From contig CAJTPB010000006.1 in assembly GCA_910578065.1 (NCBI GenBank), positions 32,718 to 96,717 on the forward strand: DNA of 64,000 nt, in the 5' to 3' direction. The notes under the pieces are model-generated. The model was given only the letters and a program-made list of their open reading frames with translations. It did not search any database and was not told the DNA's origin. This stretch comes from an uncultured Christensenella sp. (GTDB lineage Bacteria; Bacillota; Clostridia; Christensenellales; Borkfalkiaceae). Made by a program: the position numbers and the translations under genes. This document shows, one piece after another, positions 1 through 7,865 of the stretch (position 1 is its first letter; each line of letters begins with the position of its first letter).

Positions 1-297
1 GGCACGTACACCGTGGGCAGCGCAGAATATTTTTACGTATACGGCAACGGCGAGTTCGGCTATCTTCCCGCCACGGAAGAGATCACTTACGATTTAAACA
101 CCGACTATCTTACCGCCGTTTCCACCCCCTCGGGTGACGAAAACGGGCAGCCCGCCGAAAAAAAGGAAGGACTTTCGGGCTTGCAGATTTTCTTTCTGTG
201 CGCGCTGTGCGTTTCCGCCGTGGCGATCGCCCTTTTCGTACTGCACGGCAAAAAAAGCGCGTTTTCTTCCGAACGGGAAGAATCGTCCGATTTTTGA
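1..297 (+). CDS. C-terminal fragment of a membrane-anchored surface protein
   Basis: The reading frame is open from the first base of the window, so only the last 98 codons are present. The visible part contains an SH3-like stretch (FGYLPATEEI), a low-complexity Ser/Pro/Glu linker, one hydrophobic segment (LQIFFLCALCVSAVAIALF) and a short charged tail ending in DF. This is the layout of the C-terminus of the 848-residue protein encoded next at 971, which also has a YGYLP motif before a single membrane segment. I infer a paralogous extracytoplasmic protein anchored by its C-terminus. No function can be assigned from the fragment. Confidence 0.7.
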   Translation, partial: GTYTVGSAEYFYVYGNGEFGYLPATEEITYDLNTDYLTAVSTPSGDENGQPAEKKEGLSGLQIFFLCALCVSAVAIALFVLHGKKSAFSSEREESSDF

Positions 298-806
298 GCG
301 CGGGCAACGCCGCTCTTTTTCCTGCGGGAAACAACCGACTTTTCTTTTCCTTCCGCTATAAAGCGATACACGCGCATAAACGAGGGAAAATCGGAAAATT
401 CGTTCATAAACCACCCTTCCGACATGCCGCGCGAACACAACGCCGCGGCTATTTTGTTTAAAAGCGCCGACTGCCGCCTATAATAACTGCGCTCCGAATA
501 AGAAAGCGCGCGCCCTTTAAAACGCCCCTCTAATTGCTTTTTTCGGCGAAAGTATTTGTATTCGAGCAAATACTGCTCTTCTTCCGTACAGCGCGAAATA
601 ATTTCGCTTAGATCTTCGTGCACTTTGCGCAAACGCGCCGCGCGCAGCACTTCGTTCGCTACCGATTCCGCAACCGCAAACGTATCGCCTAAGGCGCGGA
701 AGGATAGCGCAGCCTTAACTTCGGCCCCCGCAGAGATCGCGGAAGCAAGTTCTTTCATCTTTGGAAATGCGTACAAAAGTACTTTTACGTAAATTTTTTG
801 AAGCAT
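105..806 (-). CDS. Unknown protein with a possible sigma-region-4-like helix-turn-helix
   Basis: A 233-residue protein I do not recognise. Residues ~65-130 are rich in Lys/Arg/Tyr, and the stretch around SYSERSYYRRQSALLNKI resembles the recognition helices of RinA/ArpU-like or sigma-70 region-4 proteins, so DNA binding is possible but unproven. The ATG at 806 has a GGAAGGTG ribosome binding site. The last ~64 codons run antisense through the end of the gene at 1-297 (193-bp overlap) and look low-complexity and basic. The conserved protein therefore probably ends near residue 160 and the tail may be read-through of a lost stop. Confidence 0.55.
   Translation of the reverse strand: MLQKIYVKVLLYAFPKMKELASAISAGAEVKAALSFRALGDTFAVAESVANEVLRAARLRKVHEDLSEIISRCTEEEQYLLEYKYFRRKKQLEGRFKGRALSYSERSYYRRQSALLNKIAAALCSRGMSEGWFMNEFSDFPSFMRVYRFIAEGKEKSVVSRRKKSGVARAQKSDDSSRSEENALFLPCSTKRAIATAETHSAHRKKICKPESPSFFSAGCPFSSPEGVETAVR
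296..320 (+). terminator. Intrinsic terminator overlapping the stop codon
   Basis: GAGCG at 296-300 pairs with CGCTC at 311-315, followed by five T. The first arm overlaps the TGA stop of the partial gene at the window start. It lies inside the antisense gene 105-806. Confidence 0.45.
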
Positions 807-844
807 ACAGCACCTTCCGATGGAAATGCGAACAAACGTTCGTG

Positions 845-872
845 TTTATATCATAGCATAAAACCTTGCCAA
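845..872 (-). promoter_or_regulatory. Promoter TTGGCA-N16-TATAAA
   Basis: On the minus strand TTGGCA (872-867) and TATAAA (850-845) are separated by 16 bp, upstream of the gene starting at 806. Confidence 0.5.
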
Positions 873-935
873 ACGGGTGCGTATATGACGAAAAAAAATC
901 GGGAAAATACAAAAATTTTTTTGCCGTCTTTCCGC

Positions 936-964
936 TTGTCTTTTACGCGCGCGCGTAGTATAAT
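936..964 (+). promoter_or_regulatory. Promoter TTGTCT-N17-TATAAT, leaderless arrangement
   Basis: TTGTCT at 936-941 and a perfect TATAAT at 959-964 with a 17-bp spacer. Only 6 nt separate the -10 from the ATG at 971, so the expected transcription start is the A of the start codon. There is no room for a Shine-Dalgarno site. Confidence 0.75.
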
Positions 965-970
965 AAGGTT

Positions 971-3517
971 ATGGAAACACGCAAGATAACAAGCATCTTT
1001 TGCATCGCGGCGCTCGCCGCGGGAATGATCGCAGGCGGCGCGGGCGCGCTTTCGGCAAACGCGCAAACTTTTTCCGCCGCGCAAATCACCAAAGAAAATT
1101 CCGAACTGTTCCTGCCCACGTCGTACGAACAGTATCTTCCGCTTCAAGATCCCTCTTACATGGCGTTAAGCGAACAGCACATTGCGGTGGCGGACGGCAC
1201 GCTGATGTACGTTTACGATAGGGAAAACGGCGCATACACGCGTTACGACGCGGCGGCGGAAACGCACGATACCGCGATCACCAAAGTACAGCTTTCTTCC
1301 GACGAACGGCTGTTTTTTTCCGCAGGGGGCAGACTTTACGAATACGATTACGAAACGGCAGCTTCCGAATGCCATGCGGAAGTTCCCTCCGCAACCTTTT
1401 TGATCGAAGAAAATTACCTTTACGCGGTGGCGATGGACAGCGGATACGCCCATTTAAGCAGATACCGTTTGGATAATCTTACCCTCGACGGGGAAGACCG
1501 CATTAAAACGACGCAAACGAATATCGTTTCCAAACTCACCTATCAAAACGGCGCCCTTTACTGCGTGCGGTACGACAACAATATTATCCGCTATAATTTA
1601 GATACCAAAGAACAGCAAACGATCGGCATTCTCGACCCGCGCGGGCAGGTTTCGGGCTTGCAATTCGTGTGCGCATACGGCGACTATCTTTATTACACGG
1701 TAAACGGCGAATCGCCCAACTTCCAAAACGGGCTTTACCGCACCGATTTCGGCAACGGCGCACCCGAACTTTTAATAGAAGACGACGGATTTTCCGCAAT
1801 CACTTCGTATCACGGCGCGTTATACTGCATTCGCGGCGGTTCGCTTTTGCAGCTTTCCGTTACGGACGAGGGCGTTTCTTTTTCCGATTACGAAATCGCG
1901 GCGGCATCCCCTTCCGCCAACCGGCTTGCCGATGCTTCGCAGTCGGCGCGCGCGAAAGATCTGCTTGTTACGGCGGATAAAGGAAACAACCGCGTTTCCG
2001 TTTACAACCTTGCAACGGAAGCGTACACCTCCATTCCCTGCACGGGGGAACAAGGCGCGTTTACGCCCAACCTCGTTGCGACGGACGGCGAAACGATCGC
2101 CGTTTCTTCCGAAAACTACATTTACACCTGCAAATATGGCGAAACGCAGTTTACCCTGCGCGCGGAACGGCGAAACACGGTTACGGGGCTTGCCTGCGTT
2201 TACGGCGAATGCTATTTCGTAACACTCAATTCCGTTTACGGAAAGTTAGACGCAACCGAAGAAGCGGTGCGCGAATCGTACGGCGCGCCCTCTGCGCTCA
2301 CCGCAGACGTATACGGAAATTTATACGCAGCCTGCCAAGACGGCGTTGTGCGCAAATATACCGAAGCGCAATTCACCGATCCCGGCGACCGCGGAACGGT
2401 TACGGGCAACACCCTGCCCCTTAACTTTACTTCGCTGCGCGCAGACTTTAAAGGAAACGTTTACTGCCTTTCGGGAAGCGATATTTACCGCAACGGCGTT
2501 TTGTTCGCACATACAAACGCGAGCGATTGCGTCTTCCGCGATTCGGTGCCCGCGCCCGTATCCCTTGCCCTCGGATTCGAAGATAAGCGCGTGTTCCTCG
2601 TTTACGATAACTTTATGTTAAAGACAACGGCGCTCGACTTCCCCACCCTCGACTCGATCGCGACGGAAGGAAAAGAAAGCGAAATTTTCGGCGCGCAAAC
2701 GCAGCTTACTCTTGTTACAGTAAAGGAAAATGCGGTAGGCTTCCGCACCGATCTCGACGCATTGAAAGCGGGAAGCAACGGCGCGTTCCCCTATTGCAAA
2801 TACTTCCGCAAATCCTCGTCCGACCGCGGCATTCTGCTTGCGGAAACGGAAGAATACAACCTCGTCGCCCTGTTCGGTTCCGACCATAAGTACACGGCGA
2901 ATTTATACAAAAAGGAAGACTGCGCGCCCGTTGACCGCGACTCTTATTGGAAAGAGGCGGAAGAAACGCGCTACTTAACAAGCGACATTTCCCTTTCCTA
3001 CTTCCCCTGCCTTGTGCCCGCGCTTAGAAGCGAACGGCTTGCGCGCGGAACGGAAGTCACCCTGCTGGGCGTCGTTTCGGCAGAGGGCGCGAACGGCGAT
3101 ACCGCTTTTTCCGATTACGATTACGCATATATCTCTTACGAAAGCAACGGGGAAAGGGATTACGGATATCTTCCCCTTTCCTATCTTACCAAGGTGCAGC
3201 CGAACGCGCAGCCGCAAGATTACCGCTTGGCATATTTAAAGGAAAGCGACAAGGGGGTCGAATTTACCTCGGAAAGCGGCGCGAAAATAACGGTGACCGA
3301 GCGCGTGCAGATAGAAATTACCGAACAGAACGGAACGCTCGTCGCACGCCTTTACAAAGACGGCGCGTACTACTACGCCACCGTTACGGCAGACCAAATC
3401 GCCCGCCCCGCGTCGGAAGCGCTTCGCATCAGCTTGATCGTCGTATTAAGCGTTGCGGCGGCGCTGATCATCGGCGGATACGTCTTTTTACTTCCCCGAA
3501 AAAAAGAGAAAAAGTAA
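971..3517 (+). CDS. Secreted, C-terminally membrane-anchored repeat (beta-propeller-like) protein
   Basis: 848 residues. An N-terminal signal peptide (hydrophobic residues 12-30, likely cleavage after SANA) is followed by ~600 residues of repeating beta-rich blades (patterns such as YDRENG, YRLDNLT, YNLATEAYT), which I read as a beta-propeller-like fold. An SH3-like segment near residues 690-740 contains YGYLPLSYL, a single transmembrane helix lies at ~820-842, and the tail is RKKEKK. The protein would be exposed outside the cell and held by its C-terminus. The gene appears monocistronic, with its own promoter that leaves no 5' leader. Its end resembles the fragment at 1-297. Ligand or role unknown. 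Confidence 0.75.
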   Translation: METRKITSIFCIAALAAGMIAGGAGALSANAQTFSAAQITKENSELFLPTSYEQYLPLQDPSYMALSEQHIAVADGTLMYVYDRENGAYTRYDAAAETHDTAITKVQLSSDERLFFSAGGRLYEYDYETAASECHAEVPSATFLIEENYLYAVAMDSGYAHLSRYRLDNLTLDGEDRIKTTQTNIVSKLTYQNGALYCVRYDNNIIRYNLDTKEQQTIGILDPRGQVSGLQFVCAYGDYLYYTVNGESPNFQNGLYRTDFGNGAPELLIEDDGFSAITSYHGALYCIRGGSLLQLSVTDEGVSFSDYEIAAASPSANRLADASQSARAKDLLVTADKGNNRVSVYNLATEAYTSIPCTGEQGAFTPNLVATDGETIAVSSENYIYTCKYGETQFTLRAERRNTVTGLACVYGECYFVTLNSVYGKLDATEEAVRESYGAPSALTADVYGNLYAACQDGVVRKYTEAQFTDPGDRGTVTGNTLPLNFTSLRADFKGNVYCLSGSDIYRNGVLFAHTNASDCVFRDSVPAPVSLALGFEDKRVFLVYDNFMLKTTALDFPTLDSIATEGKESEIFGAQTQLTLVTVKENAVGFRTDLDALKAGSNGAFPYCKYFRKSSSDRGILLAETEEYNLVALFGSDHKYTANLYKKEDCAPVDRDSYWKEAEETRYLTSDISLSYFPCLVPALRSERLARGTEVTLLGVVSAEGANGDTAFSDYDYAYISYESNGERDYGYLPLSYLTKVQPNAQPQDYRLAYLKESDKGVEFTSESGAKITVTERVQIEITEQNGTLVARLYKDGAYYYATVTADQIARPASEALRISLIVVLSVAAALIIGGYVFLLPRKKEKK

Positions 3518-3526
3518 AAACCCGTC

Positions 3527-3555
3527 TTGACTTTCCTTTCGGAATATAGTACAAT
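3527..3555 (+). promoter_or_regulatory. Promoter TTGACT-N17-TACAAT
   Basis: TTGACT at 3527-3532 and TACAAT at 3550-3555 with a 17-bp spacer. A normal AGAAGGA ribosome binding site (3571-3577) follows before the ATG at 3587, which rules out the upstream in-frame ATG at 3527 as the true start. Confidence 0.75.
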
Positions 3556-3586
3556 ACGGATAAAGATATTAGAAGGATGGAATTTT

Positions 3587-4585
3587 ATGGCAACTTATCT
3601 CTCCCCTTTGGCATTGCAGCGCGCCGATCCCTACTTGTATAAACATAACGGCAAGTATTATTTTACGGCGACCTGCCCCAAATACGACCACATTGAAATC
3701 CGCTGCGCCGATACGATAAACGGAATCGCAACGGCACAGCCGCGCACGGTATGGACGCGCCACTTATCCGGCATTATGGCATGCCATATTTGGGCGCCCG
3801 AAATCCATTATATAATGGGCAAATGGGTCATTTATTTCGCCGCGGGGGAACTGCCCGATATTTGGAAGATCCGTCCGTTCACCCTTGTATGTAAGGGAAA
3901 CGATCCCATGACGGACGATTGGGAAGAAGGCGGCATGGTACAAGCCGCGGAAGGCGACCCCTACTCGTTTACCGATTTTTCGCTCGATATGACGGTTTTC
4001 GAACACCGCGGGAAGTGGTATACCATTTGGGCGCAAAAGGTCGGCGAAGTAAACGGCATTTCCAATTTGTATATTGCCGAATTGGAATCGCCCGCCAAAC
4101 TGAAAACGGTACAAGTTCTTTTAACCACGCCCGATTACGATTGGGAACGCGACGGTGGATTTTGGGTAAACGAAGGGCCCGCCGTGCTGAAACACGAAGG
4201 AAAGATTTACGTTACGTTCTCCGCTTCGGCAACGGGCGCGTGCTATTGCATGGGGCTGCTGCGCGCGGACGAAAACGCCGATCTGCTCGATCCCCTTTCT
4301 TGGCGTAAAAACCGCCACCCCGTGCTTTCTACCGACGAAGATTTAAAGGTGTACGGCCCCGGGCACAACTGCTTTGTTAAGGGCGACGAAGACGAACAGT
4401 TAACGCTGCTCCACTTCCGCAATTACGAAAAAATTTCGGGCGATCCGCTTAACGATCATAACCGCCACGCGCACGTATTAAAAGTGACGTTCGACGAAGA
4501 GGGCGCACCCGTCTTTAAATTAAACAAAGACGAATTGTACAACACCCCGTTCGAAAACGAAAAACAAAAGCATATCAACGCATAA
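3587..4585 (+). CDS. Glycoside hydrolase family 43 enzyme
   Basis: 332 residues. The N-terminal RADPYLYKHNGKYYFTA supplies the family-43 catalytic base Asp. IWAPEIH and the DFSLDMTVFEHRGKWY segment (transition-state Asp region) follow, and NEGPAVLKHEGKIY contains the probable catalytic acid Glu. The five-bladed propeller enzymes of this family remove arabinose or xylose from plant polysaccharides. I see no signal peptide, so this one probably acts in the cytoplasm on imported oligosaccharides. Exact substrate cannot be told from sequence alone. Single gene with its own promoter and a strong hairpin after the stop. Confidence 0.85.
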   Translation: MATYLSPLALQRADPYLYKHNGKYYFTATCPKYDHIEIRCADTINGIATAQPRTVWTRHLSGIMACHIWAPEIHYIMGKWVIYFAAGELPDIWKIRPFTLVCKGNDPMTDDWEEGGMVQAAEGDPYSFTDFSLDMTVFEHRGKWYTIWAQKVGEVNGISNLYIAELESPAKLKTVQVLLTTPDYDWERDGGFWVNEGPAVLKHEGKIYVTFSASATGACYCMGLLRADENADLLDPLSWRKNRHPVLSTDEDLKVYGPGHNCFVKGDEDEQLTLLHFRNYEKISGDPLNDHNRHAHVLKVTFDEEGAPVFKLNKDELYNTPFENEKQKHINA

Positions 4586-4596
4586 AATTTTTTATA

Positions 4597-4633
4597 AACC
4601 ACAAAGCGCGGCATACTGCCGCGCTTTGTGGTT
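4597..4633. terminator. Strong hairpin after the GH43 gene
   Basis: A perfect 16-bp stem (4597-4612 with 4618-4633) and 5-nt loop. There is no T-run on the plus side, but T-rich sequence lies on the minus side, so it may act in either direction. Confidence 0.6.
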
Positions 4634-4770
4634 AATGCCCTTTCGCGTTCTCTTTACTATATTTATATATTATAAATTACAGACAACCGCACTTTTTTAC
4701 TTTCAATTACCGTTTCAATTTTTCCTTATATCCCACGCACAATACTATATATTAAGGTAAGAGAACCCTA

Positions 4771-5118
4771 CATCTTGTTTATCATAATTTCCTTTGTGCT
4801 GCACTGCGCAAAAGAAAAGCTGTTTTGCCGCTTCTTAATTTCCCAACCATACTAAGGACAACGGAAAACCGCATCTTGTTTATCATAATTTCCTTTGTGC
4901 TGCACTGCGCAAAAGAAAAGCTGTTTTGCCGCTTCTCAACGCCCCTATGCTATACCAAGGACAACGGAAAACCGCACCTTGTTTATCCTAATTTACTTTG
5001 TACTGCACTGCGCAAAAGAAAAACTGTTTTGCCGCTTCTCAATTTCCCAACCATACTAAGGACAACGGAAAAGCGCACCTTATCCTAAATTTACTTTTGC
5101 AACTGTAATACGCAAACG
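4771..5118. repeat. Array of ~101-bp direct repeats (three good copies and a decayed fourth)
   Basis: Units begin at 4771, 4872, 4975 and 5076 (spacings 101, 103, 101). Shared words include TGCACTGCGCAAAAGAAAA and CCATACTAAGGACAACGG. The last unit runs into the terminator hairpin at 5119-5145, and the other copies look like decayed versions of the same segment. The short frame open through the array has no ribosome binding site and is not a gene. The rest of 4634-5219 is AT-rich and holds nothing else I can support. Confidence 0.85.
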
Positions 5119-5145
5119 AAAAGCGCGGCTGTAAACCGCGCTTTT
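5119..5145 (-). terminator. Intrinsic terminator of the nucleoside hydrolase gene
   Basis: AAAAGCGCGG at 5119-5128 pairs perfectly with CCGCGCTTTT at 5136-5145 (7-nt loop). Read on the minus strand it ends in four T and lies 75 bp after the stop of the gene at 5220. Confidence 0.7.
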
Positions 5146-5219
5146 ATACTACTTTAAAATGTTGTTCCGCTATATACTGCCGCCCAAGTACTATTAAGTA
5201 ATCGGTGTTTTTTATACGC

Positions 5220-6017
5220 TTATAAGTCGATGATCTCTTCGTACTTTTTTCCGTAAATATACCGCGCAACGGTTAAAAGATTACCGTCCTTATCTTCCCC
5301 CTCGTACAACTCGAACCATTCGGGGTGACGGAAATATTTTACCGCCATATCATCCCAAATATAACAACCGATCTCGCCCGAGCGGAAAGTAAGTTCGCGC
5401 GAACGGCGCACGATATCGCGCATCGTTCCCTCGCCCAAAACGCCCGTTTGCTGAATATTCAGCAGCGGATTGCGGCAGGTATCCATTGTGATTGCAACGT
5501 GCGGCGCCATTTTTACGCATTCGGAAAATGCTTTTCTATCCAGCGCGTGGTTAAACTCGTACCCGTGAAAGTTGGGCGCTTCCGCAAGATTCCCGCCCAT
5601 AAAAATAAATTTAGCAGGCGCGGCGCGCACAAGCAAATGTTTTACAAGCGTCATCGGCCCCAAACTTAACAGCGCGTATCCGCTTTCGATTTGCGCATAC
5701 CACTGCTCGAAGGGAATCACCGCAACGCCGTTTAGGGGCTTTTCTTCGAACAGATCGCCCATGCCGTCGTCGCCGTGAATTTCCTTTAAATATTCGTTTG
5801 GCTGCTCGATCGCGGTCGTATCCACAATGCGCACTTCGGGCAAAGCGAAATCGCAGTTTGCGACCAATTTTTTCGCATTCCGCAAAGAAATTTCACTCGG
5901 CACGTTTCCGCCGATCGCAACCAGATCCGCGCTGTCGTAATCTTCCGCATGGCGCAAAACGTCGTAAGTCGCCGCGGCGTCGTCTAATCCGTAATCGCAA
6001 AATAAAATCAATTTCAT
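5220..6017 (-). CDS. Inosine-uridine-type nucleoside hydrolase
   Basis: 265 residues. The family's calcium-binding N-terminal motif appears as CDYGLDDAAATYD (usually DTDPGxDDA). HGDDGMGD, FNHALDRKAF and the late IWDDMAV match other metal- and ribose-binding motifs. Such enzymes split nucleosides into base and ribose in purine/pyrimidine salvage. The first motif is altered (YGL in place of DPG), so substrate range may be unusual. The ATG at 6017 lies 6 nt after a TATACT -10, so the mRNA is predicted to be leaderless. Monocistronic, with terminators on both sides. Confidence 0.8.
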   Translation of the reverse strand: MKLILFCDYGLDDAAATYDVLRHAEDYDSADLVAIGGNVPSEISLRNAKKLVANCDFALPEVRIVDTTAIEQPNEYLKEIHGDDGMGDLFEEKPLNGVAVIPFEQWYAQIESGYALLSLGPMTLVKHLLVRAAPAKFIFMGGNLAEAPNFHGYEFNHALDRKAFSECVKMAPHVAITMDTCRNPLLNIQQTGVLGEGTMRDIVRRSRELTFRSGEIGCYIWDDMAVKYFRHPEWFELYEGEDKDGNLLTVARYIYGKKYEEIIDL

Positions 6018-6023
6018 ACTTTC

Positions 6024-6052
6024 AGTATATCATAAAACCCGCCTGCATGCAA
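6024..6052 (-). promoter_or_regulatory. Promoter TTGCAT-N17-TATACT, leaderless arrangement
   Basis: On the minus strand TTGCAT (6052-6047) and TATACT (6029-6024) are 17 bp apart, and the ATG starts 6 nt later at 6017. The -35 sits in the loop of the upstream terminator (6034-6061). Confidence 0.65.
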
Positions 6053-6061
6053 GCGGGTTTT
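6034..6061 (-). terminator. Intrinsic terminator after the ABC exporter operon
   Basis: AAAACCCGC (6034-6042) pairs with GCGGGTTTT (6053-6061). On the minus strand it follows the exporter stop codon at 6069 by a few bases and ends in four T. Confidence 0.75.
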
Positions 6062-6068
6062 TCTATTT

Positions 6069-7865
6069 TTAAACTGCGGCGGAGCGGATCATTTTGGCGT
6101 ATTCGCCGTTTCGTTGCAACAATTCTTCGTGCGTGCCCTGTTCCGCGATCTCCCCCTCGCGGATAAAGACGATTTTATCCGCCTCTCGTATGGTCGAAAG
6201 CCTATGGGCGATCACAAAACTCGTGCGCCCGAAAAGCAGCCGTTTTAAACTGTTTTGCACCTCTTTTTCCGTTTGCGTATCCACGTGCCCCGTCGCCTCG
6301 TCCAACACGATGATTTTGGGATCGGCAAGGATCAAGCGCGCAAAAGAAAGCAGCTGCCGCTCCCCGCCCGAAAGCGCGTAGTTTTCGCTTATCTGCGTTT
6401 GATATCCTTCGGGCAGACGGGCAATAAACGCGTCGGCGCATGCCGCTTTCGCCGCCTGCACGCACGCTTCGTCCGTCGCTTCGGGGCAGGAAAAGCGGAT
6501 ATTTTCCATAACGGTACCGCTGAAAATATACGTATCTTGCATCATCGCCCCAACGCCCTCCCGCAGCGAGCGCAATGTATAATCTCTTACGTCTGTACCG
6601 TCTATTTTCACGCTTCCTTCCGTTACGTCGTAAAACCTGCTTAGCAAATTCACGATGGTCGTTTTGCCCGAACCCGTCGCGCCGACAAGGGCAACCGTTT
6701 CCCCCGCGTTTACCGAAAGGGTAAAATTTTTCAACACGGGGATCCCCTCTTGATAGGCAAAATTTACCTTATCAAAACAAACATCTCCCTTGCAATCGGA
6801 AAGGGTACGGGCATTGGAATGTTCGGTAATTTCCGCAGGCGTATCGATCGTATCGTATATGCGCTCGATATTCGTCGTAAGCGTAGAAAATTTCGAAATA
6901 TTTTCGCACAGAAAGCCCACGCTCCCCGTCACTTCGCCTAAGATAGAAGCAATCGCCACCACCGTGCCGAGCGCGATTCCCCCGCCCCAGCCGCTTAATA
7001 TCAACGCAAGGGAAACGCCGTATACGATAAGCGTGCAAATTGCGTTGGAAAAACCGTGCGCCAGCGGAAAGAACGCTTCGCGCACCCGCGTCGTACACAT
7101 AAACGCGCTTGCATAATCGTCGAATAACCGTTCGGAAATTTCCCCGTTCAGCCGCCCGCGGTTGTATGCGCGCACCACTTCCGCACCGTTGATGTTTTCC
7201 GTTACGAAAGCGGTATAATTGGAATTTTTATTGCGGTCTTTCCCCGCGCGGCGGTGGATCGCCTTACTTAAAACCGCCATTGCGACCGCCAGCGGAATAA
7301 ATCCAAGAAGCACCGCCGCACCGACGCGCGGATCGAGAACGAACGTCCAAACCAAGCCGAACGCAATCACATTTAAAAAGAACAAAAAAATGAAAAACAA
7401 ATCGGTAAACAGTTCCGAAAGTTCGTCTACATAATTTGTTACGCGCACAAGAATTTTGCCCGTGGTATGCGTATCGAAATAGCGGAAGGATAACGACGTA
7501 ATGCGATTAAAAATTTCCGACCTTACTTCCGAACAGACGCGTTGCCCGAATTTGGCGGGGATCAAATATTCCAAATAGGAAGAAATAGGATTTATCGCTA
7601 AAAACACCGCAAATGCGCCCAAACATAGCGCGGCTGCCGATAGATAATGCTGCGGAAGCGCGCCGTTTACGGGAAAAACTCTGCCGACGATAACAGAAAA
7701 CAGCAGGCTTGGAACAAGCGATAAAAAGCTGAGGAACAGTTCTATTAAAATACTGCCCACCAGTAAATTTTTGTGTTTGCTCGCGCTTTTTAACAGCCGC
7801 CACAACATTTTTGGGCGAAAACTTTCTTGTATTTCTTCGTCTTGATAATATAAATTATTCTTCAT
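6069..7865 (-). CDS. ABC exporter half-transporter, catalytically complete subunit
   Basis: 598 residues: an N-terminal six-helix transmembrane domain (~30-330) and a C-terminal nucleotide-binding domain with Walker A GATGSGKTT, signature LSGGERQ and Walker B VLDEATGHVD carrying the canonical catalytic Glu. The ATG at 7865 is preferred because GAGGGG sits just upstream; an earlier in-frame start at 7886 lacks a site. The gene overlaps the end of its partner (7855-9672) by 11 bp. The pair matches the heterodimeric multidrug-type exporters (BmrCD, LmrCD, TM287/288). Exported substrate unknown. Confidence 0.88.
   Translation of the reverse strand: MKNNLYYQDEEIQESFRPKMLWRLLKSASKHKNLLVGSILIELFLSFLSLVPSLLFSVIVGRVFPVNGALPQHYLSAAALCLGAFAVFLAINPISSYLEYLIPAKFGQRVCSEVRSEIFNRITSLSFRYFDTHTTGKILVRVTNYVDELSELFTDLFFIFLFFLNVIAFGLVWTFVLDPRVGAAVLLGFIPLAVAMAVLSKAIHRRAGKDRNKNSNYTAFVTENINGAEVVRAYNRGRLNGEISERLFDDYASAFMCTTRVREAFFPLAHGFSNAICTLIVYGVSLALILSGWGGGIALGTVVAIASILGEVTGSVGFLCENISKFSTLTTNIERIYDTIDTPAEITEHSNARTLSDCKGDVCFDKVNFAYQEGIPVLKNFTLSVNAGETVALVGATGSGKTTIVNLLSRFYDVTEGSVKIDGTDVRDYTLRSLREGVGAMMQDTYIFSGTVMENIRFSCPEATDEACVQAAKAACADAFIARLPEGYQTQISENYALSGGERQLLSFARLILADPKIIVLDEATGHVDTQTEKEVQNSLKRLLFGRTSFVIAHRLSTIREADKIVFIREGEIAEQGTHEELLQRNGEYAKMIRSAAV

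Noticed and set aside
198..461. Numerous open frames of 60-250 codons antisense or frame-shifted to real genes
   Set aside because: The GC-rich codon use leaves shadow frames open. They lack ribosome binding sites and family motifs, and they mirror the strand of recognised genes.
4825..5088. 87-codon open frame in the 101-bp repeat array
   Set aside because: It follows the repeat unit, has no ribosome binding site, and its protein simply repeats with the DNA.
4771..5118. CRISPR array
   Set aside because: Units are ~101 bp with no conserved short repeat alternating with unique spacers, and no cas genes are present.
7360..7460. A-rich stretch in the ABC exporter gene as a frameshift site
   Set aside because: The protein is continuous and full-length across it.
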